Shown here piece after piece: positions 1 through 9,349 of a stretch of 36,768 nucleotides of DNA (position 1 is the first letter of the stretch; each line of letters begins with the position of its first letter). The position numbers and the translations under genes were made by a program. Under the pieces are notes generated by a model. That model made no database searches. It was not told the origin of the DNA and saw nothing but the letters and a program-made list of their open reading frames with translations. Source of the DNA: Demequinaceae bacterium (GTDB lineage Bacteria; Actinomycetota; Actinomycetes; Actinomycetales; Demequinaceae). The DNA lies in contig JAHEMW010000003.1 in the NCBI GenBank assembly GCA_024643505.1, positions 8,377 through 45,144 on the forward strand, in the 5' to 3' direction.

Positions 1-759
1 CGGCGCGACGCAGCAGGGCTCGCCGCGCTCGGCATCGCGGGACTCGCAATGATTCAGTGGCTGTACGCCATCGCGATCTCGCTCCTGCCGGTCGGCGTCG
101 CTCTGCTCGTCGAGTACACGGCGGTCATCATCGTCGCACTCGCGGCATGGCTGCTGTTCAAGGAGCGCGTACACGCTCGGTTGTGGTGGGCGATCGCGGC
201 CGTGCTTGTGGGTCTCGCGGTCGTCGCGCAGGTGTGGGACACGACACTTCGCCTCGCCGGCGTCCTTGCGGCCCTGGCCGCTGCAGCGTGTTATGCCTTC
301 TACTTCTTGGCCGGCGAACGCGGCGTCGCTCGACGCCCTCCCTTGGCTGTCGCCTTCTGGGCATCGTCGTTTGCTGCGGGGTTTTGGGCGGTCTTCTCGG
401 GGTGGTGGCGAATCGAACCCGACGCGCTCGCGGCCAACGCCTCCCTGACCGGTGCGCTCGACGGGATCGTTGTGCCGGTGTGGGTGCCCCTGTTGTGGGT
501 CGTGACACTCGGGTCGTTTGTGCCGTTCGTGCTGTCGTTCGCCGCGTTGCGGCATCTCAGCGCGACCGCCGTCGGAATCCTCGCGTCCGCGGAGGTGCTG
601 TTCGCTTTTCTCGTCGCTTGGCTGTGGCTGGGCGAGAAGCTCATCGCCATCCAGATCTTTGGCGCGGCGCTGGTGCTAGCCGGCATCGTCATTGCGCAGA
701 CAGCACGCGCGCAGCGGGGTTCGGCGAGCGCAGCGACAGTACCTCCGGAGGTTCCGTGA
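1..759 (+). CDS. EamA/DMT-family transporter, 5'-partial (frame open to window edge)
   Basis: Multi-TM protein with EamA-like repeats (VEYTAVIIVALAAWLLFKERV; ASAEVLFAFLVAWLWLGEKL); no stop between nt 1 and the listed ATG at 49. Confidence 0.85.
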   Translation, partial: RRDAAGLAALGIAGLAMIQWLYAIAISLLPVGVALLVEYTAVIIVALAAWLLFKERVHARLWWAIAAVLVGLAVVAQVWDTTLRLAGVLAALAAAACYAFYFLAGERGVARRPPLAVAFWASSFAAGFWAVFSGWWRIEPDALAANASLTGALDGIVVPVWVPLLWVVTLGSFVPFVLSFAALRHLSATAVGILASAEVLFAFLVAWLWLGEKLIAIQIFGAALVLAGIVIAQTARAQRGSASAATVPPEVP

Positions 760-859
760 CTGAGCCGGGTCGCGATACTCCGACGAGCATGATCACGTGC
801 GGGCAGCGATAGTAGAAGGAGCGGTCGCGCCCGGCGCCGCGAGGCGTGAGGAGGCTCGC

Positions 860-1090
860 ATGGAGGATGTGGAAGAGGCGGGTCACGTTGCCCGCTGGAA
901 TGGACATCACTACGTCGTTGTCAGTTCTACGGGCATCGAGATTGGCGCCATCGAGTCCGTCGGCGGTGCGTGGGAGTGGGTCGAATACAAGACCGAGTAC
1001 GACCGCGCCGTCGACATGGCCCCGGGCTCGTTCCACGCTCCAAGCGATGCACTTCACGCGATGCTGGAATGGGGCGGCTGGCTCGTCTGA
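860..1090 (+). CDS. Small hypothetical protein (76 aa)
   Basis: ATG at 860 preceded by GAGG (AGGAGGCTCGC-ATG); MEDVEEAGHVARWNGHHYVVVSSTGIEIGAIES...; family not recognised. Confidence 0.55.
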   Translation: MEDVEEAGHVARWNGHHYVVVSSTGIEIGAIESVGGAWEWVEYKTEYDRAVDMAPGSFHAPSDALHAMLEWGGWLV

Positions 1091-1353
1091 GACGGCGCCT
1101 GCGGCGGGACGCGTCTAGCCCCGTGAGTCGCGCAGTCTCGTGGCGCATGCGCTCTGCACATGTGCGTCGTAGACGGGCGGGTCATGAATGTGATGGATGG
1201 AAATATCTTGGACCAGATGGTGCACGTGCCCGGCCCGCCACGTGCCAATGAGGGATAACCAACGTCCGCCATTGTCCGAGGTAGTCGTCGGATCGCTGGC
1301 TCGGCTGTGGTGGTCAGCGGAATCGTGGTCGCGCATACCGCCCGCGGTGCGCC

Positions 1354-1686
1354 TCAGCCGACCGACGACGCGTCCGCGGGCGCTTGCGACTTGCCGCGCG
1401 ACGACGCGATGAGCAAGCCGACGAACACCACCGCCTGACCAAGGGTCACCGCAGCGGCCCCCGCATTGGCAATCCCCGCACTTGCGGCGCCACCGACCGT
1501 GACCACCAGGCCGGCAATCGACGCCGCGCGCGCGAGCCACCGGTTCCGCAGGGCGAGCCCGATAATCGCCACGACGAGAAGAAGCATCCCGCCGAGGAAG
1601 ACGAGGGAGCCGAAGACCCCAATGCCGAAGAGGTTGGGTGCCATTGCCCCTCGAATCTGCGCGGACCGGTCGTCAGGCGCGTTCAA
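1354..1686 (-). CDS. Small hypothetical membrane protein (start uncertain: TTG 1686 or ATG 1644)
   Basis: Three hydrophobic stretches (GVFGSLVFLGGMLLLVVAIIGLAL...); compatible with downstream position of rpoD. Confidence 0.6.
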   Translation of the reverse strand: MNAPDDRSAQIRGAMAPNLFGIGVFGSLVFLGGMLLLVVAIIGLALRNRWLARAASIAGLVVTVGGAASAGIANAGAAAVTLGQAVVFVGLLIASSRGKSQAPADASSVG

Positions 1687-1728
1687 GGCATCCTAGGCTC
1701 CCGCCGATGCCGAGCTATAGGGGCGATC

Positions 1729-1754
1729 CGCGCCCGCGTTTGCGCACGGGCGCG
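1729..1754 (-). terminator. Candidate hairpin downstream of rpoD
   Basis: CGCGCCCG-N10-CGGGCGCG inverted repeat (8-bp stem) 17 nt beyond the rpoD stop; no clear U-tract. Confidence 0.4.
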
Positions 1755-1770
1755 CCCTCACTCCGGGCTA

Positions 1771-3048
1771 CTAGTCGAGGTAGTCGCGCAAGACCTGCGA
1801 GCGCGACGGGTGGCGCAGCTTCGACATGGTCTTCGACTCGATCTGGCGAATACGCTCGCGCGTCACACCGAATACGCGGCCGATCTCGTCGAGGGTCTTT
1901 GGCTGGCCGTCGGTGAGGCCGAAACGCATGCCGACCACGCCCGCCTCGCGCTCGCTGAGCGTGTCCATGACCTTGCTCAATTCCTCCTGAAGCAAGGTGA
2001 AGCCGACGGCGTCCGCCGGGACGACCGCTTCGGAGTCCTCGATGAGGTCGCCGAACTCACTGTCGCCGTCCTCGCCAAGCGGCGTGTGGAGCGAGATCGG
2101 CTCGCGGCCGTACTTCTGGACCTCGATAACCTTCTCTGGCGTCATGTCGAGTTCGGCGGCGAGCTCCTCTGGCGTCGGCTCTCGCCCGAGGTCCTGGAGC
2201 ATTTGCCGCTGCACGCGAGCGAGCTTGTTGATGACCTCGACCATGTGCACGGGGATGCGAATCGTGCGCGCCTGGTCCGCCATCGCGCGGGTGATGGCCT
2301 GGCGGATCCACCACGTCGCATACGTGGAGAACTTGTAACCCTTCGTGTAGTCAAACTTCTCGACTGCACGGATCAATCCCAGGTTTCCCTCTTGGATGAG
2401 GTCAAGGAAGAGCATGCCGCGTCCCGTGTATCGCTTCGCGAGCGACACCACGAGTCGGAGGTTTGCTTCGAGCAGGTGGTTCTTGGCGTGACGACCGTCG
2501 TTCGCGATCCATTCGAGCTCGCGCCGAGTCTTGGGTGCGAGCTTCTCACCGGACGCAAGCTTCTCCTCGGCGAAAAGGCCCGCCTCAATGCGCTTGGCGA
2601 GGTCGACCTCCTGCTCGGCGTTGAGCAGCGCGACCTTTCCGATCTGCTTGAGGTAGTCCTTCACCGGGTCAGCCGTCGCGCCAGCGGTCATCACTTGCTG
2701 GACCGGAGCGTCGTCGTCTCCTCCGCCGATGACGAAGCCACGGGCCTCGTCGGCGTCTGCCGCCTCGTCCACTACCTTCGCGGGCGCCTCGTCGTCGTCA
2801 TCGTCTTCTTCTACTTCGCCGTCAGCCTCCGCAACCTGTGGTGCGACGTTCGCCTTCGCGCGCGCCCGGGACTTCGGCTTGGCAACCGTCTCCTCGTCGA
2901 CCTCGTCATCCGAATCGACCTCGACATCAACCTCGATCTCGACGACCTCGATGTCGACCTCAACTTCACCGTCGGGGGTCGCCTCGACTTCCTCGTCGAC
3001 CTTGACGGCGCGGAGGTTCTTTCGGGGCGTGCGTGCTGACGTAGACGT
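1771..3048 (-). CDS. rpoD: RNA polymerase principal sigma factor (RpoD/SigA/HrdB); start inferred as ACG at 3046-3048, first canonical start is GTG at 2772
   Basis: C-terminal sigma70 regions 1.2-4 ([84 protein letters not shown]); frame continues upstream through an acidic N-terminus; GAGGAG 6 nt before ACG. Confidence 0.93.
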   Translation of the reverse strand, partial: TSTSARTPRKNLRAVKVDEEVEATPDGEVEVDIEVVEIEVDVEVDSDDEVDEETVAKPKSRARAKANVAPQVAEADGEVEEDDDDDEAPAKVVDEAADADEARGFVIGGGDDDAPVQQVMTAGATADPVKDYLKQIGKVALLNAEQEVDLAKRIEAGLFAEEKLASGEKLAPKTRRELEWIANDGRHAKNHLLEANLRLVVSLAKRYTGRGMLFLDLIQEGNLGLIRAVEKFDYTKGYKFSTYATWWIRQAITRAMADQARTIRIPVHMVEVINKLARVQRQMLQDLGREPTPEELAAELDMTPEKVIEVQKYGREPISLHTPLGEDGDSEFGDLIEDSEAVVPADAVGFTLLQEELSKVMDTLSEREAGVVGMRFGLTDGQPKTLDEIGRVFGVTRERIRQIESKTMSKLRHPSRSQVLRDYLD

Positions 3049-3235
3049 GGCGAACTCCTCAGGTGATGCGGCGCTGACCAGTTCGGGGCGACGAGTGATG
3101 CTCAGACTGCGCGGATACGGACGAACTGGAGGAGAACCCTCGGCCAGACTGTGCTGGCCGCTCCCCTGTCATCCGCGTCCTCTCGAGCTTGTGACGTACA
3201 ACGTGAACCCGAGCTGTGGGCGCGAAATTCATTAA

Positions 3236-3267
3236 AGTGTAACGCGATGCGCAAACGATGCGTTCCC
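3236..3267 (-). promoter_or_regulatory. Candidate rpoD promoter(s): GGGAAC-N18-GTT (SigR/SigH type) overlapping a TACACT -10
   Basis: Minus strand: GGGAAC (3262-3267) N18 GTT (3241-3243), TACACT (3236-3241), between the DUF4192 stop and the rpoD start. Confidence 0.45.
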
Positions 3268-3297
3268 TCAGCGATGCACGTGCCCGAATCGCGGATG

Positions 3298-4314
3298 TTA
3301 ATGAGGCCCAAGCGCCATCCAGCCAGGCGCCATGCCGCGGGACACCGCGAGGTCGAGCAACACCGCAAGACGATACTGAGGATCGACGGCGAGCGCCTTC
3401 GCACACAGGCCCGCGGCAGTGTCGAAATCTCCGCTCCACCACGCGACCGCCGCGGCGAGCGTGTGAAGCGCTGGCCGATCGCGCCGCCGGGCGTGGGAGT
3501 TGAGAAGCGCGAGCACGTCTAACGCGCTCCGCACGGCAACATCGGAAGGCGGTGCGCCCTGCCCGCGGGTGGTGAAACTCGCCATGGCGTCAGCGACGGC
3601 TCCCGAATCCTGTGCGCGGATCGCGTCGCGCTGGGATCGTTCACTGGCCCCGAGCAACGCCAATAGCGCGGCGTCTCGCGCACCGAGGTGTTCGAGCGCG
3701 CCCAGGACCCGCCCGACAAGCGTTGCAGGCACGCCAGATCCAGCGTGTGCCGCCGCGCAGAGCTGCTTCCAGGTGGCAAGCGTGCGGCCTTCCCAATCGG
3801 CGCGCGCGCGGGCGCCGCTCCAGCGCCGCGCAGCTGCCGCCGCACTGCGCCGAGCAGTTGCGTCCGGACGCACAACCAACCCGTCGAGCGACGGCACCAT
3901 TCGAGCCCACGGCGTCGGAAGCGGCGAACCCGACGGCGGACAGCAGTTGTCGTCGCAGCACCCAGGGACGAAGTACCGTCCGCGCGATACGGCCCAGGAA
4001 TCAACCGCCGCACCTGTCGCCTCGAGCTCATGCCGCATGGCGTCGAGGGCTGGGCATGAAAGTCGGACGTCATCCACAGTGAAACTCGCGAGGAGCACGC
4101 GAGAAACGTCCGCGCAGACGATCTCACCCACCACCGCAGACCGTGCTGACGAGGTCGCCCCAAGCACGGCGCGCCGATCGACGCGCATGACGATCTCGAC
4201 TGCGCCGTCCCGTCCAAGCCCCACGACAACGAGGGATTCGCGCGGCATGGACCCGAGCAGCCGCGGGAGGGTCGCGAGCAGCGTCGGAACGGACAGGGTC
4301 CCAGTTGACGTCAT
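3298..4314 (-). CDS. DUF4192 family protein
   Basis: 338 aa; N-term LPRLLGSMPRESLVVVGLGRDG, typical of actinobacterial DUF4192. Confidence 0.85.
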   Translation of the reverse strand: MTSTGTLSVPTLLATLPRLLGSMPRESLVVVGLGRDGAVEIVMRVDRRAVLGATSSARSAVVGEIVCADVSRVLLASFTVDDVRLSCPALDAMRHELEATGAAVDSWAVSRGRYFVPGCCDDNCCPPSGSPLPTPWARMVPSLDGLVVRPDATARRSAAAAARRWSGARARADWEGRTLATWKQLCAAAHAGSGVPATLVGRVLGALEHLGARDAALLALLGASERSQRDAIRAQDSGAVADAMASFTTRGQGAPPSDVAVRSALDVLALLNSHARRRDRPALHTLAAAVAWWSGDFDTAAGLCAKALAVDPQYRLAVLLDLAVSRGMAPGWMALGPH

Positions 4315-4421
4315 ACCTGAACCATGGTCGAGGGGTCGCAGCCGGGCACGTCGCGTGAGAGCGGGGTGGACTATTGACGGCCTTCGTCGCGCTGTGGACG
4401 CAAGCCGCCTACGCTGAACGC

Positions 4422-5471
4422 GTGGCAGACAGCGAACTTGAAAAGGCGATCTCGACCACGCTGGATGCCGTCGCGACGTCGTTGGTCCCGTCCGGCGCGG
4501 CGGGCGAGGAGCTCGCGACGTCGCTCCGTACCGCGGTGATCGGTGGCAAGCGAGTGCGCGCTCGCTTGCTTGATGCCACCTATCGGGCCTACGGCGGCAC
4601 CGAGGCGCAGGCGAGCGCGCTCATGGGCGCGGCGATCGAGCTCTTCCAAGTCGCCGCGCTCATCCACGACGACGTGATCGATGCGTCGCAGACTCGCAGA
4701 GGGCGCCCCGCGGCGCATCTTGCCTTCGCGGAATCACACCGTGCGCGACTCGCGCGTGGCGATGCATCTCGCTATGGCGAGGCGAGTGCAATCCTCGCTG
4801 GCGACCTCGCGCTCGTTGCGGCGCAGCGAGCCGCTGCGGAGGCCGCCGCCGTCGATGGCACAGTGACGACCAGCGCGCTGCGCGCGTTCGCCGAGATGAC
4901 CGCGCTCGTCACCGCCGGACAGTTCCTAGACCTGCAGATTTCATCGGCACCCATCGAAGACCTCCCCGCTCAGGAGGGCGTGATCCGTTCAACGATGCGC
5001 AGCAAGACCGCGTCGTACACCGCCGAGTTTCCGCTCGCGCTCGGCGCCATCCTCGCCGGAGCCGAACACGAGGAAGTTGCTCTCGCGCGGCAATGCGGGC
5101 TTCCCGCGGGACTCGCGTTCCAACTCACGGACGACGTGCTTGGGATCGTGGGCGACTCGGCCACGACCGGAAAGCCAGTCGGTGACGACATCCGCGAGGG
5201 TAAGCGGACCCTTCCGCTGTGGCGCGCCTGGGTGTCAGGCGGCCCCGCCGTCCGGGAGTCCATCACGCACGCGCTTCGGGATCCCAACGCTCAGAGCGTT
5301 GCGGAGGCTATCGACTCCATTCGCACCACCGACTCATTGAAGTGGTGTGAAACAGAGGTCGCAGAACTGCTCAACGCGTCGGCAACCACCTTGAGTGAGT
5401 TGACCATCGATCCCCCGTCACGCGCGCAGCTCGGAGACATGCTCGGAGCGTGGTCGCGCCGCTCGTCGTAG
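4422..5471 (+). CDS. Polyprenyl (trans-isoprenyl diphosphate) synthetase
   Basis: Asp-rich motif LIHDDVIDASQTRRGRPAAH and second motif QLTDDVLGIVGD; GTG at 4422 preceded by TACGCT-N6. Confidence 0.92.
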   Translation: MADSELEKAISTTLDAVATSLVPSGAAGEELATSLRTAVIGGKRVRARLLDATYRAYGGTEAQASALMGAAIELFQVAALIHDDVIDASQTRRGRPAAHLAFAESHRARLARGDASRYGEASAILAGDLALVAAQRAAAEAAAVDGTVTTSALRAFAEMTALVTAGQFLDLQISSAPIEDLPAQEGVIRSTMRSKTASYTAEFPLALGAILAGAEHEEVALARQCGLPAGLAFQLTDDVLGIVGDSATTGKPVGDDIREGKRTLPLWRAWVSGGPAVRESITHALRDPNAQSVAEAIDSIRTTDSLKWCETEVAELLNASATTLSELTIDPPSRAQLGDMLGAWSRRSS

Positions 5472-5479
5472 CACGTTGG

Positions 5480-5830
5480 CTACAACAGCGCCTGCGCGAC
5501 CCGGCGAACGTGAGATCGATGGCCTGCCCGTAGCGACTCCAGGGGGCTCATCTCGAGCTCGTCGTTGTTTTCCAGCAGCCACGCCAGTGCGGCCTCATCG
5601 CTGAATCCCGCGTCCTTGAGCAAGGTGAGCGTGCCCGCCAGGGTGCGCAAGACGACCGCACGACCGTCCTCATCAATGATGTACGCCGCCGGTAGTTGAA
5701 CAGTGTTGCGCTCACCTCGACGGATCGCGATGAGCGCACCGTCGCGAATCATCTCGCGCACGTGGGATGCCGTCACTCCGAGGCGGTCGGCGAAATCCGG
5801 CACGGTGAGCCAGGCGATGTCGGGAGCCAT
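5480..5830 (-). CDS. Rv2175c-like winged-helix DNA-binding protein
   Basis: N-term HTH (LTVPDFADRLGVTASHVREMIRDGALIAIRRGE); resembles Rv2175c, adjacent to kinase and DAHP synthase neighbourhood. Confidence 0.8.
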   Translation of the reverse strand: MAPDIAWLTVPDFADRLGVTASHVREMIRDGALIAIRRGERNTVQLPAAYIIDEDGRAVVLRTLAGTLTLLKDAGFSDEAALAWLLENNDELEMSPLESLRAGHRSHVRRVAQALL

Positions 5831-5941
5831 GACATCAGCGTACCGAGCGGGAGGCTTGCATTCGGCGCAGCCGCCACGGTAAATTCACTCTTATCACTTG
5901 TGCCACATCAGTAACACACGAAACGCAATCTGGGAGTTCAT

Positions 5942-7342
5942 ATGCCGCAGCGATTCACGCCGCAGGGTTGGGTGCGCACCGGCGCCATCGGTGCGGCCGC
6001 AGCCATCACCTTGTCAACTCTCGGCGCTGCGCCGGCGGCGGCGGATGAACAGCACAAAGTCTCGGCGGGTGACACGGTCAGTGCCCTCGCGCACAAATAC
6101 GGGACGACGACAACGCGAATTTCCGCAGCCAATGGCCTTGATCGCAAGGCCACGATCTTCGTCGGCCAGACGCTCCTCATCCCCACTGGGACCCCGAAGC
6201 TCGCCGCACCCAAGGCGGCGGCGCACGCCAAGGCGTCGGCGCGCACCGCGACGCACACGGTGAAGGTCGGCGACACCGTGTGGAAGATCGCACAGTCGCA
6301 CGGAACGTCGATCGCCGCGATCGTGACCGCCAACCGACTCGACTCGCGCGCGACGATTCACGTGGGCGAGAAGCTCAAGGTGCCCGGGTCAAAACGTGCC
6401 AAAGCCCCGTCAAGCGCATCGAAATCGCCCGCGAAGGCGTCTGCGACCCCTTCGACATCCACCCGCACGCATGTGGTCGCGTCGGGCGACACGCTGTGGC
6501 ACCTCGCACAGCGCTACGGCACCACGGTCTCAGCGCTCACGCGAGAGAACCACCTCTCGAGATCGGGTGTGATCCACCCCGGCCAAAAACTCACTGTGCC
6601 CGGATCCGCGACGCACGGCGGGTCCGCGACCCACGCGAAATCGGCGAGCAAGGCGACGGTTGCCACGGCAAAGACTGTCTCAAAGGCGTCGAGCGTCGGA
6701 GGCACATACGTCGTAAGGCCAGGCGACACGCTTGGGGGAATCGCGAAGCGGGTTGGTTCGACCGTCTCAGCCCTCGCGAAAGCCAACTCGATTGCGAACC
6801 CGTCACTGATCCGTGTCGGGCAGCGAATCTCAGTTCCGGGCTCAGTGCCAACCGGCCTCGTGCCGAGCACGTTCCTCGGCCGCACCTACTCGGCACCCGT
6901 TGTCGGCGCGGCCAACCAAAACAAGGCGACGCTGAACGCCATGAGCGTTCCGAGCCGGGCCCAGATGCAGGCGCTCGTGGTGCGAACGGCGAAGGCGATG
7001 GGCGTCTCCACTTCACTCGCGCAAGCGATCGCCTACCAGGAGTCTGGATTCAACATGCGCGCCGTCTCGCCGGCCAACGCCATCGGAGTGATGCAGGTCA
7101 TCCCGTCGTCGGGGGAATGGGCGTCAACGCTCGTCGGCCGCAAGCTGAACCTGCTCGATCCGCACGACAACGTGACCGCGGGAGTCGCGATCCTGCGGTA
7201 CCTCACTCGCAAGGGACGTCCCCTTGATCTTGGAATTGGCGGCTATTACCAGGGAGAAGCCGCCGTGAACCGCTATGGGCTCTACCCGGGGACCAAGGAT
7301 TACGTGGCCAGCGTCAGGTCGTTGATGAAGCGGTTCCGCTGA
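5942..7342 (+). CDS. Secreted LysM-repeat protein with C-terminal SLT (lytic transglycosylase) domain
   Basis: Signal-like N-terminus; four LysM repeats (VSAGDTVSALAHKYGTT, VKVGDTVWKIAQSHGTS, VASGDTLWHLAQRYGTT, VRPGDTLGGIAKRVGST); SLT motif AYQESGFNMRAVSPANAIGVMQV. Confidence 0.93.
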   Translation: MPQRFTPQGWVRTGAIGAAAAITLSTLGAAPAAADEQHKVSAGDTVSALAHKYGTTTTRISAANGLDRKATIFVGQTLLIPTGTPKLAAPKAAAHAKASARTATHTVKVGDTVWKIAQSHGTSIAAIVTANRLDSRATIHVGEKLKVPGSKRAKAPSSASKSPAKASATPSTSTRTHVVASGDTLWHLAQRYGTTVSALTRENHLSRSGVIHPGQKLTVPGSATHGGSATHAKSASKATVATAKTVSKASSVGGTYVVRPGDTLGGIAKRVGSTVSALAKANSIANPSLIRVGQRISVPGSVPTGLVPSTFLGRTYSAPVVGAANQNKATLNAMSVPSRAQMQALVVRTAKAMGVSTSLAQAIAYQESGFNMRAVSPANAIGVMQVIPSSGEWASTLVGRKLNLLDPHDNVTAGVAILRYLTRKGRPLDLGIGGYYQGEAAVNRYGLYPGTKDYVASVRSLMKRFR

Positions 7343-7393
7343 CGGTTCGGGCCGCCTCCCCCGTTCTCAGAAGGCTCCGCCTACAATATTTCC

Positions 7394-9349
7394 GTGACGG
7401 ACACGCTCACTGATCCTCTCCTCGGACGTCTCGTTGACGACCGCTACGAAGTGCGCGAGCGGGTCGCTTCCGGCGGAATGGCGACGGTCTATTTGGCCTT
7501 CGATCGTCGCCTTGAGAGGGCGGTCGCGCTCAAGGTCATGCACACCAACCTCGCGGATGACGCGGATTCACGTGAATTCGTCGCGCGGTTTCGACGAGAG
7601 GCGAAGGCAGCTGCGCGGCTGACGCACCCGGGCATGGTGCGCGTGTACGACCAAGGCGTTGACGCCGACGTGTCGTACCTCACGATGGAATTCGTCGACG
7701 GTGAGAACCTTCGGCAGCGTATGTCTCACGAGGGAACGCTCTCCGTCGGGGAGGCCCTGACGATCACCGAGTCGGTCCTTGACGCATTGGCGGCGGCTCA
7801 CCGACTGGGGCTCGTGCACCGCGACGTCAAGCCCGAAAACGTCCTGATGGACGACGAGGGGCGACCCAAGCTCGCGGACTTCGGGCTCGCGCGCGCCGTC
7901 ACGGAGGTGACGTCGACCTCGAGCGGCGTGATCATGGGAACCGTCGCGTACCTGGGACCGGAATTGGTGTCGCGAGGCATGTCGGACGTCCGAACTGACG
8001 TGTACGCGGTCGGCATCCTGCTATTCGAGATGGTGACGGGACGCCAGCCGTTCACGGCACCGTCCGCCATCGAGGTCGCCGAGCGCCACGTGCATGAAGA
8101 TATTCCGGCGCCGTCGTCGTTCGCGGCGTGGCTCCCGACGGAGTTCGACGAACTCGTCGCTTCGCTGGCCGCCCGCGATCCGGACATGCGCCCCGCAAAC
8201 GCGGCGGCCGCCCTCGCTGCAGTTCGCCATACTCGCGCGCTCATGGACGACCCGACGTTGGACCGCAAGGCGGAGCCACCAAGTGGTGCGATCGCACTCG
8301 TCGACGACGACCAGGACGCCACCACTGTTCTCAACGCAACGACGTCGGGTAGCACGATCGCCCTTCCGATTGGACTCGGACGCCAGTTCCCTGCGGTCGG
8401 TGGCCCGCCTGAGACGGGCGAACTGATTACTCTTCCTGACCCTTCGGCCGGGCCGCGCCGCGGCAAGGGCTGGTGGTGGGCGGGCGCCGCCATCGGCGCC
8501 GCGCTCTTTGGCGTGCTGGTGCTCTGGTGGTACAACGCCGTCGGACCTGGCGCGTACACCGCGATTCCCGACGTCGGAGGGGTCACCCAGACCGTGGCGG
8601 AGTCGACCATGAGGGGCGTCGGACTTGAGGTCACAACGACCACCGCCTTCGACGACGTCATCGCGGAAGGACTCGTCGTCGGTACCGACCCGAGCGGCGG
8701 CACAAGGGTGCCAAACGGCGACACGGTGACCCTTGTCGTGTCAAAGGGCCCCCTGATGCTCGACGTGCCGAAACTCGCAGGCGCCAAGGCCTCTGACGCC
8801 GAAGAGACCATCGCGAAGTCCGGTTTCCCCGCGGGCGAAACGACCACGAAGTACTCAGATACGGTAGCGGCCGGCGTTGTCATCTCGTCTACTCCCGCAG
8901 CGGGCGAGAGCGTCAGACACGACACGCCAATCGACCTCGTCGTGTCTGACGGGCCGGCACCAGTGACAATCCCCGACGTGGTCGGTGTCAAGGAATCCGC
9001 GGCGCGCAAGGCGCTCGAAGACCTCGGCCTCCGGGTTTCGATAGTCCATGAACGGACGGACACGGCGCCGAAGGACGAGGTCTTCCGGCAGGACCCTGGT
9101 GCGGGCGTCGAAGGCACGCGCACGCAAAATGTCACGCTCTACGTCTCCGACGGACCGCCCCTGATCACGGTGCGGGACTACGTGGGTGGAGACGTCAAAG
9201 ACGCGGAGCGCGCCGCGCGCGCTGATGGCCTCAAGCCTTCGCTCTACCCCAAGTGGCCGTGGAGCACGAAAAACTCGATCGTTGATCAGTCTCTGTACCC
9301 AGGAGCGCAAGTTGAGCGCGGGAGCGACATCGTCCTGATCTACAACTAG
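7394..9349 (+). CDS. Ser/Thr protein kinase (PknB-type) with TM segment and PASTA repeats
   Basis: Kinase motifs (VALKVM, HRDVKPENVLMDD, DFGLAR); TM at WWWAGAAIGAALFGVLVLWWYN; about four extracellular PASTA repeats. Confidence 0.95.
   Translation: MTDTLTDPLLGRLVDDRYEVRERVASGGMATVYLAFDRRLERAVALKVMHTNLADDADSREFVARFRREAKAAARLTHPGMVRVYDQGVDADVSYLTMEFVDGENLRQRMSHEGTLSVGEALTITESVLDALAAAHRLGLVHRDVKPENVLMDDEGRPKLADFGLARAVTEVTSTSSGVIMGTVAYLGPELVSRGMSDVRTDVYAVGILLFEMVTGRQPFTAPSAIEVAERHVHEDIPAPSSFAAWLPTEFDELVASLAARDPDMRPANAAAALAAVRHTRALMDDPTLDRKAEPPSGAIALVDDDQDATTVLNATTSGSTIALPIGLGRQFPAVGGPPETGELITLPDPSAGPRRGKGWWWAGAAIGAALFGVLVLWWYNAVGPGAYTAIPDVGGVTQTVAESTMRGVGLEVTTTTAFDDVIAEGLVVGTDPSGGTRVPNGDTVTLVVSKGPLMLDVPKLAGAKASDAEETIAKSGFPAGETTTKYSDTVAAGVVISSTPAAGESVRHDTPIDLVVSDGPAPVTIPDVVGVKESAARKALEDLGLRVSIVHERTDTAPKDEVFRQDPGAGVEGTRTQNVTLYVSDGPPLITVRDYVGGDVKDAERAARADGLKPSLYPKWPWSTKNSIVDQSLYPGAQVERGSDIVLIYN

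Noticed and set aside
1384-3039. 551-aa plus-strand ORF opposite rpoD
   Set aside because: Shares codon register with rpoD antisense; Arg/Leu/Val/Asp-rich composition typical of GC-rich shadow ORFs; rpoD homology is decisive for the minus strand.
3500-4417. 305-aa plus-strand ORF opposite DUF4192
   Set aside because: Antisense low-complexity Arg/Ser/Ala translation; no plausible start context.
4374-4421. TTG start at 4374 for polyprenyl synthetase and TTGACG as its -35
   Set aside because: TTGACG lies 30 nt from TACGCT, too far for a -35/-10 pair; the GTG at 4422 fits a leaderless start.
5831-5941. Possible c-di-AMP (ydaO-type) riboswitch or MtrA box upstream of the LysM protein
   Set aside because: The gap is only about 110 nt and I could not recognise the riboswitch core; GTAACAC is present but no clear second half-site.
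7798-9135. 445-aa minus-strand ORF opposite the PASTA kinase
   Set aside because: Ser/Thr/Pro-rich antisense shadow ORF with no domain; the kinase is clearly the real gene.
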